DNA from: Tenggerimyces flavus
GTDB taxonomy: Bacteria > Actinomycetota > Actinomycetes > Propionibacteriales > Actinopolymorphaceae
DNA length: 64,000 nt
Direction of reading: 5' to 3'
NCBI RefSeq assembly: GCF_016907715.1
Contig: NZ_JAFBCM010000001.1
Span: forward strand, 558,001-622,000
Positions within the stretch are counted from its first letter, which is position 1, and each line of letters starts with the position of its first letter. A model generated the notes under the pieces. The model saw nothing but the letters and a program-made list of their open reading frames with translations, made no database searches and was not told the DNA's origin. Below, piece after piece: positions 1-8,610 of the stretch. The position numbers were made by a program, and so were the translations under genes.

Positions 1-701
1 AGCCGCTGCGGGAGGAGCTGCAGTTCGTCGCGTCTCTGTTCGGGCCCGTCCGGGACACGGAGGTGCAGCTGGCGCGGCTCGAGTCGCATGCTGCTTCGGC
101 GTTGCCCGCGGAGTCGGCTGAGGACGTACAACGGTTCCTGCGGCGGAGGCTCGGGGCGGAGCTTTCTGAGGCTCGTGAGCAGGCTTTGTCGTTGCTGGGC
201 GGGTCGCGTTATCTCAAGCTGCACGAGGCTTTGGTCGAGGCGGTGCGTGCGCCGCGGACGAAGGACGATGCCGAGCGCTCGTCGCGCAAGGTGCTGCCGC
301 CGCTGGTCGAGGACGCTTGGAAGAAGCTGTCGTCGGCCGTGTCGAAGCTGTCGCTCGAGGATCCGGACGAGGTGTGGCATGCGGCGCGGATCAAGGCGAA
401 GCGGGCTCGTTATGCCGCCGACGCCTGCGCGCCGGCGTTGGGGAAGCCGGCGAAGCAGCTGGGGAGCCAGCTGTCGTCGGTGACCGACGTGTTGGGTGAG
501 CATCAGGACTCGGTGGTCGCTGCCTCGACGCTGTCGCGGTTGGCGTTATCGGGCCGGGTGCCGTCCGCGACGGCGTACTGGCTCGGGGTGCTGCACGAGC
601 GCGAGCTCGGGCTGACGGCTGCCGCTCGGGCGTCCTTCGCCGCGGTGTGGCAGGAGGCCAGCAAGCGCAAGTACCGCGAGTGGGTGCACGGCGGATCGTG
701 A
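1..701 (+). CDS. CHAD-domain protein, C-terminal part (gene begins before the window)
   Basis: The reading frame is open from the first base, so only the C-terminal ~232 residues are here. The visible part is alpha-helical and rich in Lys/Arg. It has the usual CHAD landmarks: an LREELQFVASLFGPVRDTEV segment at the left edge and HAARIKAKRARYAADA near the middle, whose basic residues line the polyphosphate-binding pore in this family. CHAD proteins bind inorganic polyphosphate and are often encoded next to polyphosphate kinase, which would lie to the left if present. The stop overlaps the GTG start of the next gene, a MutT1-like protein, so the two are probably translated together. The later pst and pit genes strengthen the phosphate theme. 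The family call is firm; a role in polyphosphate storage is inferred. Confidence 0.85.
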   Translation, partial: PLREELQFVASLFGPVRDTEVQLARLESHAASALPAESAEDVQRFLRRRLGAELSEAREQALSLLGGSRYLKLHEALVEAVRAPRTKDDAERSSRKVLPPLVEDAWKKLSSAVSKLSLEDPDEVWHAARIKAKRARYAADACAPALGKPAKQLGSQLSSVTDVLGEHQDSVVAASTLSRLALSGRVPSATAYWLGVLHERELGLTAAARASFAAVWQEASKRKYREWVHGGS

Positions 702-1546
702 ACACCGAGGTTCTCGCCGCCGGCGCGGTGGTGTGGCGCCGTACCGCGATGGGGGAGGTCGAGGTCGCCCTCATCCATCGGCCGAAGTACGACGACTGGT
801 CGTTCCCGAAGGGGAAGCTCAAACCCGGCGAGTCGCTGGCCGCCGCGGCTGTGCGCGAGGTGCACGAGGAGACGACGATCGCCATCCGGCTCGGCGTGCC
901 GTTGCCTCCGGTGTCGTACCCGTTGTCGAACGGGACGCGCAAGGTCGTGCACTACTGGGCGGGGCTGCCGGTCTCGACGTCCTCGTTCGTGGCGTCGGAG
1001 GAGGTGGACCGGCGGGAGTTCGTTCCGCTGGGTCATGCACGCCGGCGGCTCACCCATGCGCACGACGCCGCTTTGCTGGACGCCTTCTCGCCGTTGGTCA
1101 CGACGCCGCTGGTGGTCCTGCGGCACGCGAAGGCCTCGGCGCGGGTGGAGTGGCCCGGGGCGGATGTCGACCGCCCGCTGTCTCCTGTGGGTGAGGAGCA
1201 GGCTCTTCGGTTGGTCGAGCTGTTTGCCTCGTACGGGATTTCGCGCGTGGTGTCGTCCGATGCGCTGCGCTGCCTGGAGACCGTCCGGCCGTACGCGTCG
1301 TCCCTCGGGCTTTCGATCGAAACCGAGCCGGCCTTCTCCGAGGACGCCTCTTTGGCAGTGACGCGCGAACGGGCCTCGATTCTGCTCGACTCCGTCCGCC
1401 CGACGCTGGTCTGCAGCCACCGCCCGGTGTTGCCGACCCTCTTCGAGACGCTGGGCATCGAACCGGTCGCCCTGCCCCCCGCCTCGCTAGTCGTCATCCA
1501 CCGCGCCGGCCGCACGAACGTCGCTACCGAGCTGCACGAGGCTTGA
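698..1546 (+). CDS. mutT1: MutT1-like Nudix hydrolase fused to a histidine phosphatase
   Basis: The 282-residue protein has a Nudix domain first and a SixA/phosphoglycerate-mutase-type domain second, the layout of mycobacterial MutT1. The Nudix box is visible around residues 45-70 (GKLKPGES, then REVHEET). The phosphatase domain opens with VVLRHAKASARVEWPG, carrying the RH catalytic pair. MutT1 homologues act on 8-oxo-dGTP and diadenosine polyphosphates, so this is probably a cytosolic nucleotide-pool cleaning enzyme. The GTG at 698 was chosen because it gives a GTGA overlap with the CHAD stop and puts the Nudix domain right at the start. In mycobacteria this gene lies beside ppk, which fits the CHAD neighbour. 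The symbol is by architecture only. Confidence 0.85.
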   Translation: MNTEVLAAGAVVWRRTAMGEVEVALIHRPKYDDWSFPKGKLKPGESLAAAAVREVHEETTIAIRLGVPLPPVSYPLSNGTRKVVHYWAGLPVSTSSFVASEEVDRREFVPLGHARRRLTHAHDAALLDAFSPLVTTPLVVLRHAKASARVEWPGADVDRPLSPVGEEQALRLVELFASYGISRVVSSDALRCLETVRPYASSLGLSIETEPAFSEDASLAVTRERASILLDSVRPTLVCSHRPVLPTLFETLGIEPVALPPASLVVIHRAGRTNVATELHEA

Positions 1547-1554
1547 GGCCGTCC

Positions 1555-2805
1555 TCAGGGGACGGCATCCGCCGGATCCTCGGCGCGGGCGCCGATGCGG
1601 CGGGCGGAGGGGGCGAGGTACAGGTACGTGGCGGCGAGGACGCACAGCACGGCGCCGACCAGCAAGGGGGCGATCGGCGCGACCTCGTACAAGCCCGTCC
1701 CGACGACGGGGCCGACCATGAACGTGAGGCCGATGTTCGCCGACACCAGACCCGACACCGCGCCCTGCTCGTGCGGCCGCGCGACCAGCGTCGCCGCCGT
1801 TGTGTAGCCGGGGATCGCGAGCCCGACGCCAGCCGCGAGCAGCGCCATGCCGACGGTGATCGACCAGAGCTGGCCGCCGACCGCGATCACGACGAACCCG
1901 ACCAACGCGATGGGTACGCCGACCCGAAGCAGCCGCAGCACGTGCCATCCGAGGCGCGGGACCACGACGCCCTGCGTGAGAACGAGGACGACGCCCGTCA
2001 CGAAGAACGCGATGCCCACCGCGCCAGCCGTCTGCTCGGAGTCCAGCCGGAGCCGGTCCGCGACCAGGAAGCCGATCACGATCATCATCGACAACCCGAG
2101 GTAGACCACGAACCCCACCGCCAGGATCGGCAGCAGCCGCCGGTCGAACGGGCTGATCCTCGCCCGCGCCTCCCCGACAACCTTCTGCGCAAGCGGCGCC
2201 GGCTTGAGTGCGACGGCCAGCACGACGAACAGAACCACCAGCACCGAAGGCGAGATCCACAACGGCAGCAGCACGGACACCGTCGCGAGCGCGCCGCCGG
2301 CCAGCGGGCCGAGGACGAACGACAGTCCCTGCGCGGCACCGACCAGGCTGACCGACTTCGTCCGACTCGCTTCGTCCGTAGTCGAAGACGCCGCCAGCGC
2401 CACCCCCACGACGGGAGCGGCGGCGATGCCGGCGCCGAACAGCAGGCTGCGCGTCAGCAGCATCCCCGCGAACGTCCACCCCGCGCGGTTCTCCCCACCC
2501 AACCCCCACTCCACCGCCGCGGCGAACCCCGCGAGACCGAGCGCGGCGAGACCCACGCCAGAAAGCAGCACGGCGCGCGGACCGATCGTGTCCACCGCCC
2601 GGCCCCACACCGGGCTCATCACCGTCAGCGCCGCCGCGGCGATCGTCACCACGAGACCGAGCTGAAACTCGCTCAGCCCCAGCTCCCGCGCCAACGGGGC
2701 GAGCAGGGGGGTGAGCAGCTGCTGAGCGGAGAACGTGACGAGGACCGCGGCGAGCGCGAAGCCCAGCCCGCGGCCCTTGGTCACAGCAGCGGTCACGGCA
2801 GTCAC
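1555..2805 (-). CDS. MFS transporter, drug/siderophore-exporter type
   Basis: The 416-residue protein has about 12 hydrophobic segments and the MFS loop motif after helix 2 (GRAVDTIGPRAVLL). It is convergent with the Nudix gene, with only 8 bases between the stops. Substrate cannot be read from sequence. The frame extends to a TTG at 2841, but GTG 2805 is preferred because a -10-like CATAAT and a candidate iron box cover the upstream TTG. If that box is real, a siderophore exporter is the most natural reading; a general drug exporter is equally possible. The gene lies 3' of a YCII gene on the same strand. Confidence 0.75.
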   Translation of the reverse strand: MTAVTAAVTKGRGLGFALAAVLVTFSAQQLLTPLLAPLARELGLSEFQLGLVVTIAAAALTVMSPVWGRAVDTIGPRAVLLSGVGLAALGLAGFAAAVEWGLGGENRAGWTFAGMLLTRSLLFGAGIAAAPVVGVALAASSTTDEASRTKSVSLVGAAQGLSFVLGPLAGGALATVSVLLPLWISPSVLVVLFVVLAVALKPAPLAQKVVGEARARISPFDRRLLPILAVGFVVYLGLSMMIVIGFLVADRLRLDSEQTAGAVGIAFFVTGVVLVLTQGVVVPRLGWHVLRLLRVGVPIALVGFVVIAVGGQLWSITVGMALLAAGVGLAIPGYTTAATLVARPHEQGAVSGLVSANIGLTFMVGPVVGTGLYEVAPIAPLLVGAVLCVLAATYLYLAPSARRIGARAEDPADAVP

Positions 2806-2833
2806 CTCAGGCCCGATGCGTACGGCGTAAACA

Positions 2834-2852
2834 TTATGCAAGGGTGACCTAA
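2834..2852 (-). promoter_or_regulatory. Candidate DtxR/IdeR iron box upstream of the MFS gene
   Basis: Read on the minus strand the site is TTAGGTCACCCTTGCATAA. It matches the actinobacterial iron-box consensus (TTAGGTTAGSCTAACCTAA) at 14 of 19 positions, including both outer ends, and contains a CATAAT that could be the -10. Overlap of operator and -10 is usual for DtxR-type sites. The right half is poor, so this is tentative. Confidence 0.35.
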
Positions 2853-2872
2853 GAAACGACTGCGGTCAAGCG

Positions 2873-3235
2873 TTAGAGATCGATGCCTGTCGAGTGGATG
2901 ACCGGCCGCACCTCGAGCGTGTTGAGGTGCGCGTCCGGGACCTGGCTCGCGATCTCGATGGCGCGTTCCTTCGTCGCGGTGTCGACGAGGTAGTAGCCGG
3001 CGAGGAACTCCTTCGACTCCAGGTACGGGCCGTCGGTCTGCACGACGGAGCCGTTGCGTACCTGCACGACGGCGGTCTGGTCGGGCATCGCGAGCGCCTG
3101 GGTGCCGACGAGCTCGCCGGACTCGCGGAGCCCGGCCAGGAACGGCTCGAACTTGCCCATCAGCTCCTCGTTCTCCGCCCTGGAGAGCCCGTCCATCGCG
3201 GCCGGGTTGAGCACGATCATGATCATGTACTTCAT
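2873..3235 (-). CDS. YCII-related (DGPF) family protein
   Basis: The 120-residue protein starts MKYMIMIVLNPAAMDGLS and carries the ferredoxin-like YCII fold: a short beta strand start, a helix with GKFEPFLAGLRESGELVGTQAL, then DGPYLESKEFLAGYYLVD, the typical DGPF signature with conserved aspartate. Exact function of these proteins is unknown; many lie next to sigma factors or regulators. ATG 3235 was chosen over longer in-frame starts because those would run into the TetR gene, and GGGAT lies just upstream. It follows the SRPBCC and TetR genes on the same strand, so the three probably form one transcript. Confidence 0.85.
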   Translation of the reverse strand: MKYMIMIVLNPAAMDGLSRAENEELMGKFEPFLAGLRESGELVGTQALAMPDQTAVVQVRNGSVVQTDGPYLESKEFLAGYYLVDTATKERAIEIASQVPDAHLNTLEVRPVIHSTGIDL

Positions 3236-3266
3236 CGCTGGATCCCGTTCTGTCTCGGTGGACCTG

Positions 3267-3932
3267 TCATCGATCGGTCGGAGCCTGGTCGACGTTCTCG
3301 ACATCGCGGCCAAAGATTCCGTCGAGGACGCGGGTGAGGTTCGCCTCGAAGTACTCCGGCGTCTCGTGCCGTTCGGTCCCGACCGCGGCTATCAGGGCGG
3401 GGTACGTGGCGGCATCGGCCGCCTCGACCATGCGGCGGCTGTACGTGCTCAGCCGGTCGAAGTGCGACATCAGCGTCTCGCCGTAGAGGAACTGAAACAG
3501 CAGGTTGTAGATCGACCGCGACGTCGCCGGGTCGAAGCCGGCGTCGGTGAGGGCCTGGAAGACGGCCTCGATCATCGGGAGGATGCGCGGGCTGGCCAGG
3601 CCTTCGTGGGCGAGGACGCGGACGACCCAGGGATCGTCGCGGAACCCGTCGTGCATCGTCCACATCATCCGCGCGATGCGCTCGCGGGGCGCGCCCTCGG
3701 TGACGGGCTTGTCGACACGGCTGGCGAGGGCGTCGAGCATACGGATCAGCAGGTCCTCGCGGTCCGTGACGTGCCGGTACACCGCCATCGGCGAGGCGCC
3801 GAGCTCCTCGCCGATGCGGCGCATGCTGACCGCCTCGACGCCGTCGGACCGCGCGAGGCGGACGGCGACGCGAACGATCTCGTCGGCGCTCAGCGCACGT
3901 TGGCGCTTCCGGACCGGCTGCTGCTCGGGCAC
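3267..3932 (-). CDS. TetR-family transcriptional regulator
   Basis: The 221-residue protein has an N-terminal helix-turn-helix with the TetR signature at about residues 25-60 (VSMRRIGEELGASPMAVYRHV). The C-terminal half resembles the TetR_C tetracycline-repressor-like fold. The start is GTG 3932, seven bases after the stop of the SRPBCC gene; the longer frame would lie inside that gene. It sits between an SRPBCC and a YCII gene, which may be its targets. No clear palindrome was found in the short spaces around it, so regulation from the SRPBCC promoter is a guess. Confidence 0.85.
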   Translation of the reverse strand: MPEQQPVRKRQRALSADEIVRVAVRLARSDGVEAVSMRRIGEELGASPMAVYRHVTDREDLLIRMLDALASRVDKPVTEGAPRERIARMMWTMHDGFRDDPWVVRVLAHEGLASPRILPMIEAVFQALTDAGFDPATSRSIYNLLFQFLYGETLMSHFDRLSTYSRRMVEAADAATYPALIAAVGTERHETPEYFEANLTRVLDGIFGRDVENVDQAPTDR

Positions 3933-3939
3933 CCGCCCA

Positions 3940-4452
3940 TCATGGCGTGTGGGCTTGGACGTACGTGGCCGCCAGCTCGGTGGCGCGCTCGAACGGGTCA
4001 TACGCGGGCGTCGTGCCGTCGAGCAGTGCCTCGATCTGCTCGAACCCGACATGCCACCCGGCGCCCTGGACGATCGCGGAGTCGCGCTCGGGACAGGTCT
4101 GGGTGAACTCGAGCCGGCAGCCGCCGTCGGCGGTGTCGTGGAGCTGCCAGCGGAGGCGGTCCTCGCCCCAGGTGTACTCGAGCAGCTTCGGCGGATCGGC
4201 CGCGATCAGCTCACCCTGCGCCGCGTCGGCGTCGGTGAGCCCGAACTTCGCGCGCTGCTTGTCGGTCGGCGCGAACGTGAGCTTGGCGCCGACGGTGACG
4301 TCGAAGTCGACGACCGCGGGGAACCAGTTCCTGAGCTCGCCAGGATCGGTGAGCGCGCGCCAGACCTTGGCCGGCGGATGCTTGAACGTGCGCTCGAACG
4401 CCAGCTGGTACCCGCCATCGGTCTCGGTCACGACGCCCAGAGTCTGTTCCAT
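3940..4452 (-). CDS. SRPBCC (AHSA1/START-like) family protein
   Basis: The 170-residue protein has the N-terminal pattern of the AHSA1 group, FERTFKHPPAKVWRALTDP followed by ELRNWFP, then a ligand cavity sheet and a C-terminal helix (GAGWHVGFEQIEALLDG). These proteins form a hydrophobic pocket; ligands differ and cannot be told here. It is the first gene of a minus-strand set with TetR and YCII. A strong promoter is visible immediately in front, with almost no room for a leader, so the mRNA is probably leaderless. Confidence 0.85.
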   Translation of the reverse strand: MEQTLGVVTETDGGYQLAFERTFKHPPAKVWRALTDPGELRNWFPAVVDFDVTVGAKLTFAPTDKQRAKFGLTDADAAQGELIAADPPKLLEYTWGEDRLRWQLHDTADGGCRLEFTQTCPERDSAIVQGAGWHVGFEQIEALLDGTTPAYDPFERATELAATYVQAHTP

Positions 4453-4458
4453 GGCGGC

Positions 4459-4489
4459 TATATAACCGTGATGGCATGTTGCCTGTCAA
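4459..4489 (-). promoter_or_regulatory. Sigma70-type promoter of the SRPBCC-TetR-YCII genes
   Basis: On the minus strand a perfect -35 TTGACA (4489-4484) is followed after 18 bases by TTATAT, or after 19 by TATATA (4464-4459). The expected transcription start falls at or next to the ATG at 4452, which predicts a leaderless mRNA. Confidence 0.6.
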
Positions 4490-4550
4490 GCGCGCCAGGG
4501 CCGGGGTCGCTAACGCGTTTGCTCCGGTTCTTGCTGCTCCATCCGGGGTG

Positions 4551-4985
4551 TCATGCCGATCCGGGTCGAGGCCGCAGCGGCCTGGAGTTGCCAGGCTCCG
4601 CGAAGGCGGCGCGGTGGTGGCGCCAGTAGGTGAAGGCGGCGTCGACGAGGTGTTGGTCGGTGGGCAGGAGCTCGTTGTACGTGTCGTCCAACTCCTCGAC
4701 GCGTTCCTCCTGCTCCGGATCGTCCGACAGAGCCACGGCCTCGGCCACGACGTCGGCCAGCTCGATGAGGCCGTACGCCCGGAGCGCGGCGATCGCGGCA
4801 GGGGCGAGGTCGGCGCCGACCGAGCAGCTGTGCGACAGGCCGCCGTTCATCGTCAGCCCGTGGAACGCCAGCACAGCCCGCAACCCGTCGTCGCCGGCCA
4901 AACCCACGCCAGCGTCGGCCGCGCAGGCGAGGCTCCACACTCGATCGAAGAGCTCCCGCTCAATCGCCTCGACCATGGGCAGCAA
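4551..4985 (-). CDS. DUF4375 (DMP19-like) family protein
   Basis: The 144-residue protein shows the family core: VLAFHGLTMNGGLSHSC, where NGG is typical, then a helical AIAALRAYGLIELADVVAEA segment, and a C-terminal FTYWRHHRAAFAE. Family members are small cytosolic proteins with no proven enzymatic role, some resembling DNA mimics. No signal peptide or membrane segment is present. It is a single gene between the SRPBCC set and pstS, transcribed away from pstS, so the 290-base space upstream is shared with the pst promoter. Confidence 0.65.
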   Translation of the reverse strand: MLPMVEAIERELFDRVWSLACAADAGVGLAGDDGLRAVLAFHGLTMNGGLSHSCSVGADLAPAAIAALRAYGLIELADVVAEAVALSDDPEQEERVEELDDTYNELLPTDQHLVDAAFTYWRHHRAAFAEPGNSRPLRPRPGSA

Positions 4986-5155
4986 CCGTAGCCAAGCCCC
5001 ACCCTTGGCGCGGCAAGCGCAGGTCAGTAGTCTGCCGGCGCACGAGGCACGCGCTAGCCGTTCGCAGTTGACCCGCGACGCTGTGGCAGGGCGCGGGGTT
5101 GTTCATGTGACGGATGCCACTGCGTTGTGTCGCTGTTCAAATAATGCCGACCGAC

Positions 5156-5199
5156 GTTCACCACGCGTTCACTCCACCCCGCACGCGGTTTCACCTCCA
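5156..5199 (+). promoter_or_regulatory. PHO box (PhoP-binding direct repeats) upstream of pstS
   Basis: Two adjacent 11-base direct repeats are visible, GTTCACCACGC (5156-5166) and GTTCACTCCAC (5167-5177). A weaker unit in phase, TTTCACCTCCA, lies at 5189-5199, and GTTCAAATAAT lies further left at 5135. This is the form of the Streptomyces PHO box (GTTCACC repeats of 11). It lies 100-120 bases before the pstS start and predicts induction of pst by PhoP under phosphate shortage. Confidence 0.75.
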
Positions 5200-5276
5200 A
5201 TCCCTACGTTCCGTGGTGGGGCTGGGCATCCTGCGCGGCTCCAGCATGACCTCGACACGTTCAGGAGAAGACCCCA

Positions 5277-6410
5277 GTGAAGCTCATGCGGTACGGACGC
5301 GTCGCGGCCGTCCTCGTCGCTGGCGCGCTCGCGCTTGCGGCGTGCGGCAACGACCCCACTGGTCCGGGTAGCGACAGCAGCGCCTCCCCCGACAGCACAA
5401 GCACCGGCGGTGGCAACGGCGGCGGTGACCTCAAGGGCAACCTCGCGCTCGGCGGTGCCACGTCGCAGGAGTCCGCGATGCAGGCGTGGATCGCGGGCTT
5501 CCAGTCGGCCAACCCCGACGTCACGGTGAGCTACGACCCGACGGGCTCCGGCGGTGGCCGTACCGGCTTCCTCGAGGGCTCGTTCGCGTTCGCCGGCTCC
5601 GACTCGGCGATGGACGACAAGGAGAAGGCGACCTCCAAGGAGCGCTGCGGCGGCACCGAGGCCATCCACCTCCCGGTCTACATCAGCCCGATCGCCGTCA
5701 TCTACAACCTGCCGGAGGCCCCCGACCTCCAGCTGTCCCCGGCGACGATCGCCAAGATCTTCAACAACAAGATCACCAAGTGGAACGACGCCGCGATCGC
5801 GGCCGACAACGCCGGCAAGACGCTGCCGGACACGGCGATCAGCCCGGTGCACCGTTCCGACGAGTCCGGTACGACGGACAACTTCACCGACTACCTGAAG
5901 GCGACCTCGGCGGCCGACTGGCCGCACGAGCCGGACGGTGAGTGGCCGATCCAGGGTGGCCAGTCGGCGCAGGGCACCTCCGGTGTCGTGCAGACCGTCC
6001 AGGGTGGCCAGGGCACCATCGGCTACGCGGACGCTTCCAAGGCCGGCTCGCTCGGCAAGGTCAAGGTCAAGGTCGGCTCGGAGTGGGTCGCCCCGACGCC
6101 CGAGGGTGCCGCGGCCGTCGTCGACGCTTCGCCGAAGGTCGAGGGCACGCCCGAGCACGACTACGAGATCGAGCTCGACCGCAAGACGACCCAGTCCGGC
6201 GCCTACCCGGTCGTTCTGGTCTCGTACGAGGTTGCCTGCCTGAACTACCCCAAGGCTGAGGAGGGCGACCTGGTCAAGGCGTTCCTCGGCTACATTGCCA
6301 GCGCCGACGGCCAGAAGGCGGCCGCTGACGCCGCCGGTTCGGCTCCGGTCTCCAGCAAGCTCGAGGCCGACCTCAAGGGTGCTGTCGACGCCATCACCAG
6401 CGGCGCCTGA
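5277..6410 (+). CDS. pstS: Phosphate ABC transporter, substrate-binding lipoprotein PstS
   Basis: The 377-residue protein begins with a lipoprotein signal whose lipobox LAAC ends near residue 23, followed by a Ser/Gly/Thr-rich linker. The mature part has the PstS phosphate-binding features: TGSGGGRTGFLEGSFAFAGSDS near residues 85-105, HLPVYISPIAVIYNL, IFNNKITKWNDAAI and HRSDESGTTDNFTDYL. It captures inorganic phosphate outside the membrane and hands it to PstC/PstA. GTG 5277 is preceded by AGGAGA (5263-5268). It is the first gene of pstSCAB, behind a PHO box, and is the expected most highly induced member. Confidence 0.97.
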   Translation: MKLMRYGRVAAVLVAGALALAACGNDPTGPGSDSSASPDSTSTGGGNGGGDLKGNLALGGATSQESAMQAWIAGFQSANPDVTVSYDPTGSGGGRTGFLEGSFAFAGSDSAMDDKEKATSKERCGGTEAIHLPVYISPIAVIYNLPEAPDLQLSPATIAKIFNNKITKWNDAAIAADNAGKTLPDTAISPVHRSDESGTTDNFTDYLKATSAADWPHEPDGEWPIQGGQSAQGTSGVVQTVQGGQGTIGYADASKAGSLGKVKVKVGSEWVAPTPEGAAAVVDASPKVEGTPEHDYEIELDRKTTQSGAYPVVLVSYEVACLNYPKAEEGDLVKAFLGYIASADGQKAAADAAGSAPVSSKLEADLKGAVDAITSGA

Positions 6411-6511
6411 CAAGTCGAAGCAGACACTGGTGAGCGGGGGCTGCCGAGGTGCAGCCCCCGCCTACCGCCGCCCATGGTGACCACCGGCAGACCGATGGGG
6501 AAGGTGAAGAA

Positions 6512-7498
6512 GTGACGGCAACCACCGGTCAGCAATCTCCCAAGGACTTAGCTCCGGATCCGACCGGCAAGAAGAAGGTCGTACGGATCGGTGACCGGGT
6601 CTTCTCGTTCAGCGCCACCGCCGCTGGCTCGCTGATCCTCATCGTCCTGGCCGCGGTCGCGATCTTCCTGGTCCAGCAGGGCTGGCCGGCGATGACGGCT
6701 CCGATCGAGGAGCTCCAGGAAGTTCCCGGCTTCACGTACAGCAACATCCTCGCGTACGCCGGACCGCTGGCCTTCGGAACGCTCCTCGCTGCGCTCATCG
6801 CCCTCGTGATCGCCACCCCGATCGCGGTGGGCATCGCGCTGTTCATCTCGCACTACGCGCCCCGCCGGCTCGCCTCGGGCCTCGGCTACGTGGTCGACCT
6901 GCTCGCCGCCATCCCCAGCGTCGTGTACGGCCTGTGGGGTGGCCTCTGGCTGATGCCGCAGATCTTCCCGTTCTTCGAGTGGCTGGCGAAGTACTTCGGC
7001 TGGATCCCGATCTTCGCGGGTCCCGCCGCGAGCCCGCCGCGCACGATCCTGCTCGCCGGCGTCGTCCTCGCGGTGATGATCCTGCCGATCATCACGGCCG
7101 TCTCGCGGGAGGTCTTCCTGCAGACGCCGAAGCTGCACGAGGAAGCCGCGCTCGCCCTCGGCGCCACCCGGTGGGAGATGATCCGCATGGCGGTCATCCC
7201 GTTCGGCCGGTCCGGCGTCATCAGCGCCGCGATGCTCGGCCTCGGCCGCGCGCTCGGCGAGACGATGGCGGTCGCGATGGTGCTCTCCCCCGGCTTCCTG
7301 TACTCGTTCTTCCTGCTCAAGGCTGGCCAGCAGCAGTCGATCGCCGCGAACATCGCCCTGAAGTTCCCGGAGGCGAACGCGCTGGGTGTCGCCGTCCTGA
7401 TCTTCAGCGGTCTGGTGCTGTTCGTGATCACGCTCGCGGTCAACATGCTCGCCCGGTGGATCATCAGCCGGCGCAAGGAATTCTCGGGGGCCAACTGA
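6512..7498 (+). CDS. pstC: Phosphate ABC transporter permease PstC
   Basis: The 328-residue membrane protein has about six helices and the permease EAA-type loop (EEAALALGATRWEMIRMAV) that docks with PstB. The conserved AAIPSVVYGLWG sits in the middle. GTG 6512 is chosen because it follows a GGGGAAGG stretch and gives the usual short cytosolic N-terminus; an ATG at 6449 in frame would add 21 unlikely residues. The gene is about 100 bases after pstS, and its stop overlaps the pstA start (TGATG). Confidence 0.95.
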   Translation: MTATTGQQSPKDLAPDPTGKKKVVRIGDRVFSFSATAAGSLILIVLAAVAIFLVQQGWPAMTAPIEELQEVPGFTYSNILAYAGPLAFGTLLAALIALVIATPIAVGIALFISHYAPRRLASGLGYVVDLLAAIPSVVYGLWGGLWLMPQIFPFFEWLAKYFGWIPIFAGPAASPPRTILLAGVVLAVMILPIITAVSREVFLQTPKLHEEAALALGATRWEMIRMAVIPFGRSGVISAAMLGLGRALGETMAVAMVLSPGFLYSFFLLKAGQQQSIAANIALKFPEANALGVAVLIFSGLVLFVITLAVNMLARWIISRRKEFSGAN

Positions 7499-8589
7499 TG
7501 ACGACCATGACGACCCCTCCCACGGCTCCGTCGGCTCCGGACCATTCGCTGATCGCCGGCTCGCTGCCGAGGTACGCCACCCCCGCCATCCTGGTCGGCT
7601 CGCTCGCCGTCGTCGCCGCTGTGCTCGCCCTGCTCGGCGCGTTCAGCATCCCGGTCTGGGTCATCCTGGGCATCGTGTTGTTCGCGCTCGCGAACTACAT
7701 CACCTCGCGCGTCGTCGAGGGCGGCCGCAAGGCGACCGACCGGTTCGTCACCACGGTGGTCTACTGCGCGTTCGGGCTCGCCCTGATCCCGCTGGTCACC
7801 GTGCTCTGGACGGCGGTCGCGAACGGCATCGAGCGGTTCAACCCGTACTTCCTCACCTACACGATGCGCGGCGTGTTCGGCGGCATGGACGCTGGCGGCG
7901 CGTACCACGCGATCCTCGGCACGCTGATGATCACCGCGCTGGCCACGCTCATCTCGGTGCCGATCGGCCTGATGACCGCGGTCTACCTGGTCGAGTACGG
8001 CAAGGGCTCGCTGGCGCGCGGCATCACGTTCTTCGTCGACGTGATGACCGGCATCCCGTCGATCGTGGCCGGCCTGTTCGCGTACGCGTTGTTCGCGCTG
8101 TTCTTCGGACCGGGCATCCGGATGGGCATCATCGGCGCGGTCGCCTTGTCGGTGTTGATGATTCCGGTCGTCGTACGCTCGTCGGAGGAGATGCTCAAGC
8201 TCGTCCCGAACGAGCTGCGCGAGGCCTCGTACGCTCTGGGTGTACCGAAGTGGCTCACGATCGTGAACGTCGTGATCCCCACCGCGCTCGCGGGCATCGT
8301 CACCGGTGTCACGATCGCGATCGCCCGCATCATCGGCGAGACGGCACCGCTGCTGATCGTCTGTGGTGTGGTCGACTCGTTGAACCTGAACCCGTTCGAC
8401 GGCCGGATGATGACGTTGCCGGTCTACGTCTTCCGCCAGTACAGCCAGGGCCTCGCCCCGAACGGCGTCGTCACCATCAACTACGACCGAGCTTGGGCCG
8501 CCGCACTCACGCTTATCATCATCGTGATGCTGCTCAACCTCATCGCACGACTGATCTCGTACTTCTTCTCCCCGAAGACCGGCCGCTGA
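7498..8589 (+). CDS. pstA: Phosphate ABC transporter permease PstA
   Basis: The 363-residue membrane protein is the second permease. It has an extended N-terminal part with three hydrophobic stretches before the core permease domain, as in many actinobacterial PstA proteins. The core carries VDVMTGIPSIVAGLFAY and the EAA loop (LREASYALGVPKWLTIVNVVIP). The ATG shares one base with the pstC stop. With PstC it forms the membrane channel for phosphate; PstB follows 21 bases later. Confidence 0.95.
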   Translation: MTTMTTPPTAPSAPDHSLIAGSLPRYATPAILVGSLAVVAAVLALLGAFSIPVWVILGIVLFALANYITSRVVEGGRKATDRFVTTVVYCAFGLALIPLVTVLWTAVANGIERFNPYFLTYTMRGVFGGMDAGGAYHAILGTLMITALATLISVPIGLMTAVYLVEYGKGSLARGITFFVDVMTGIPSIVAGLFAYALFALFFGPGIRMGIIGAVALSVLMIPVVVRSSEEMLKLVPNELREASYALGVPKWLTIVNVVIPTALAGIVTGVTIAIARIIGETAPLLIVCGVVDSLNLNPFDGRMMTLPVYVFRQYSQGLAPNGVVTINYDRAWAAALTLIIIVMLLNLIARLISYFFSPKTGR

Positions 8590-8610
8590 GCTCATAGAAG
8601 GAACACGACC

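Noticed and set aside
5100-5276. Possible riboswitch in the pstS leader
   Set aside because: The conserved elements are PHO-box direct repeats, which explain the region; no known aptamer core was recognised.
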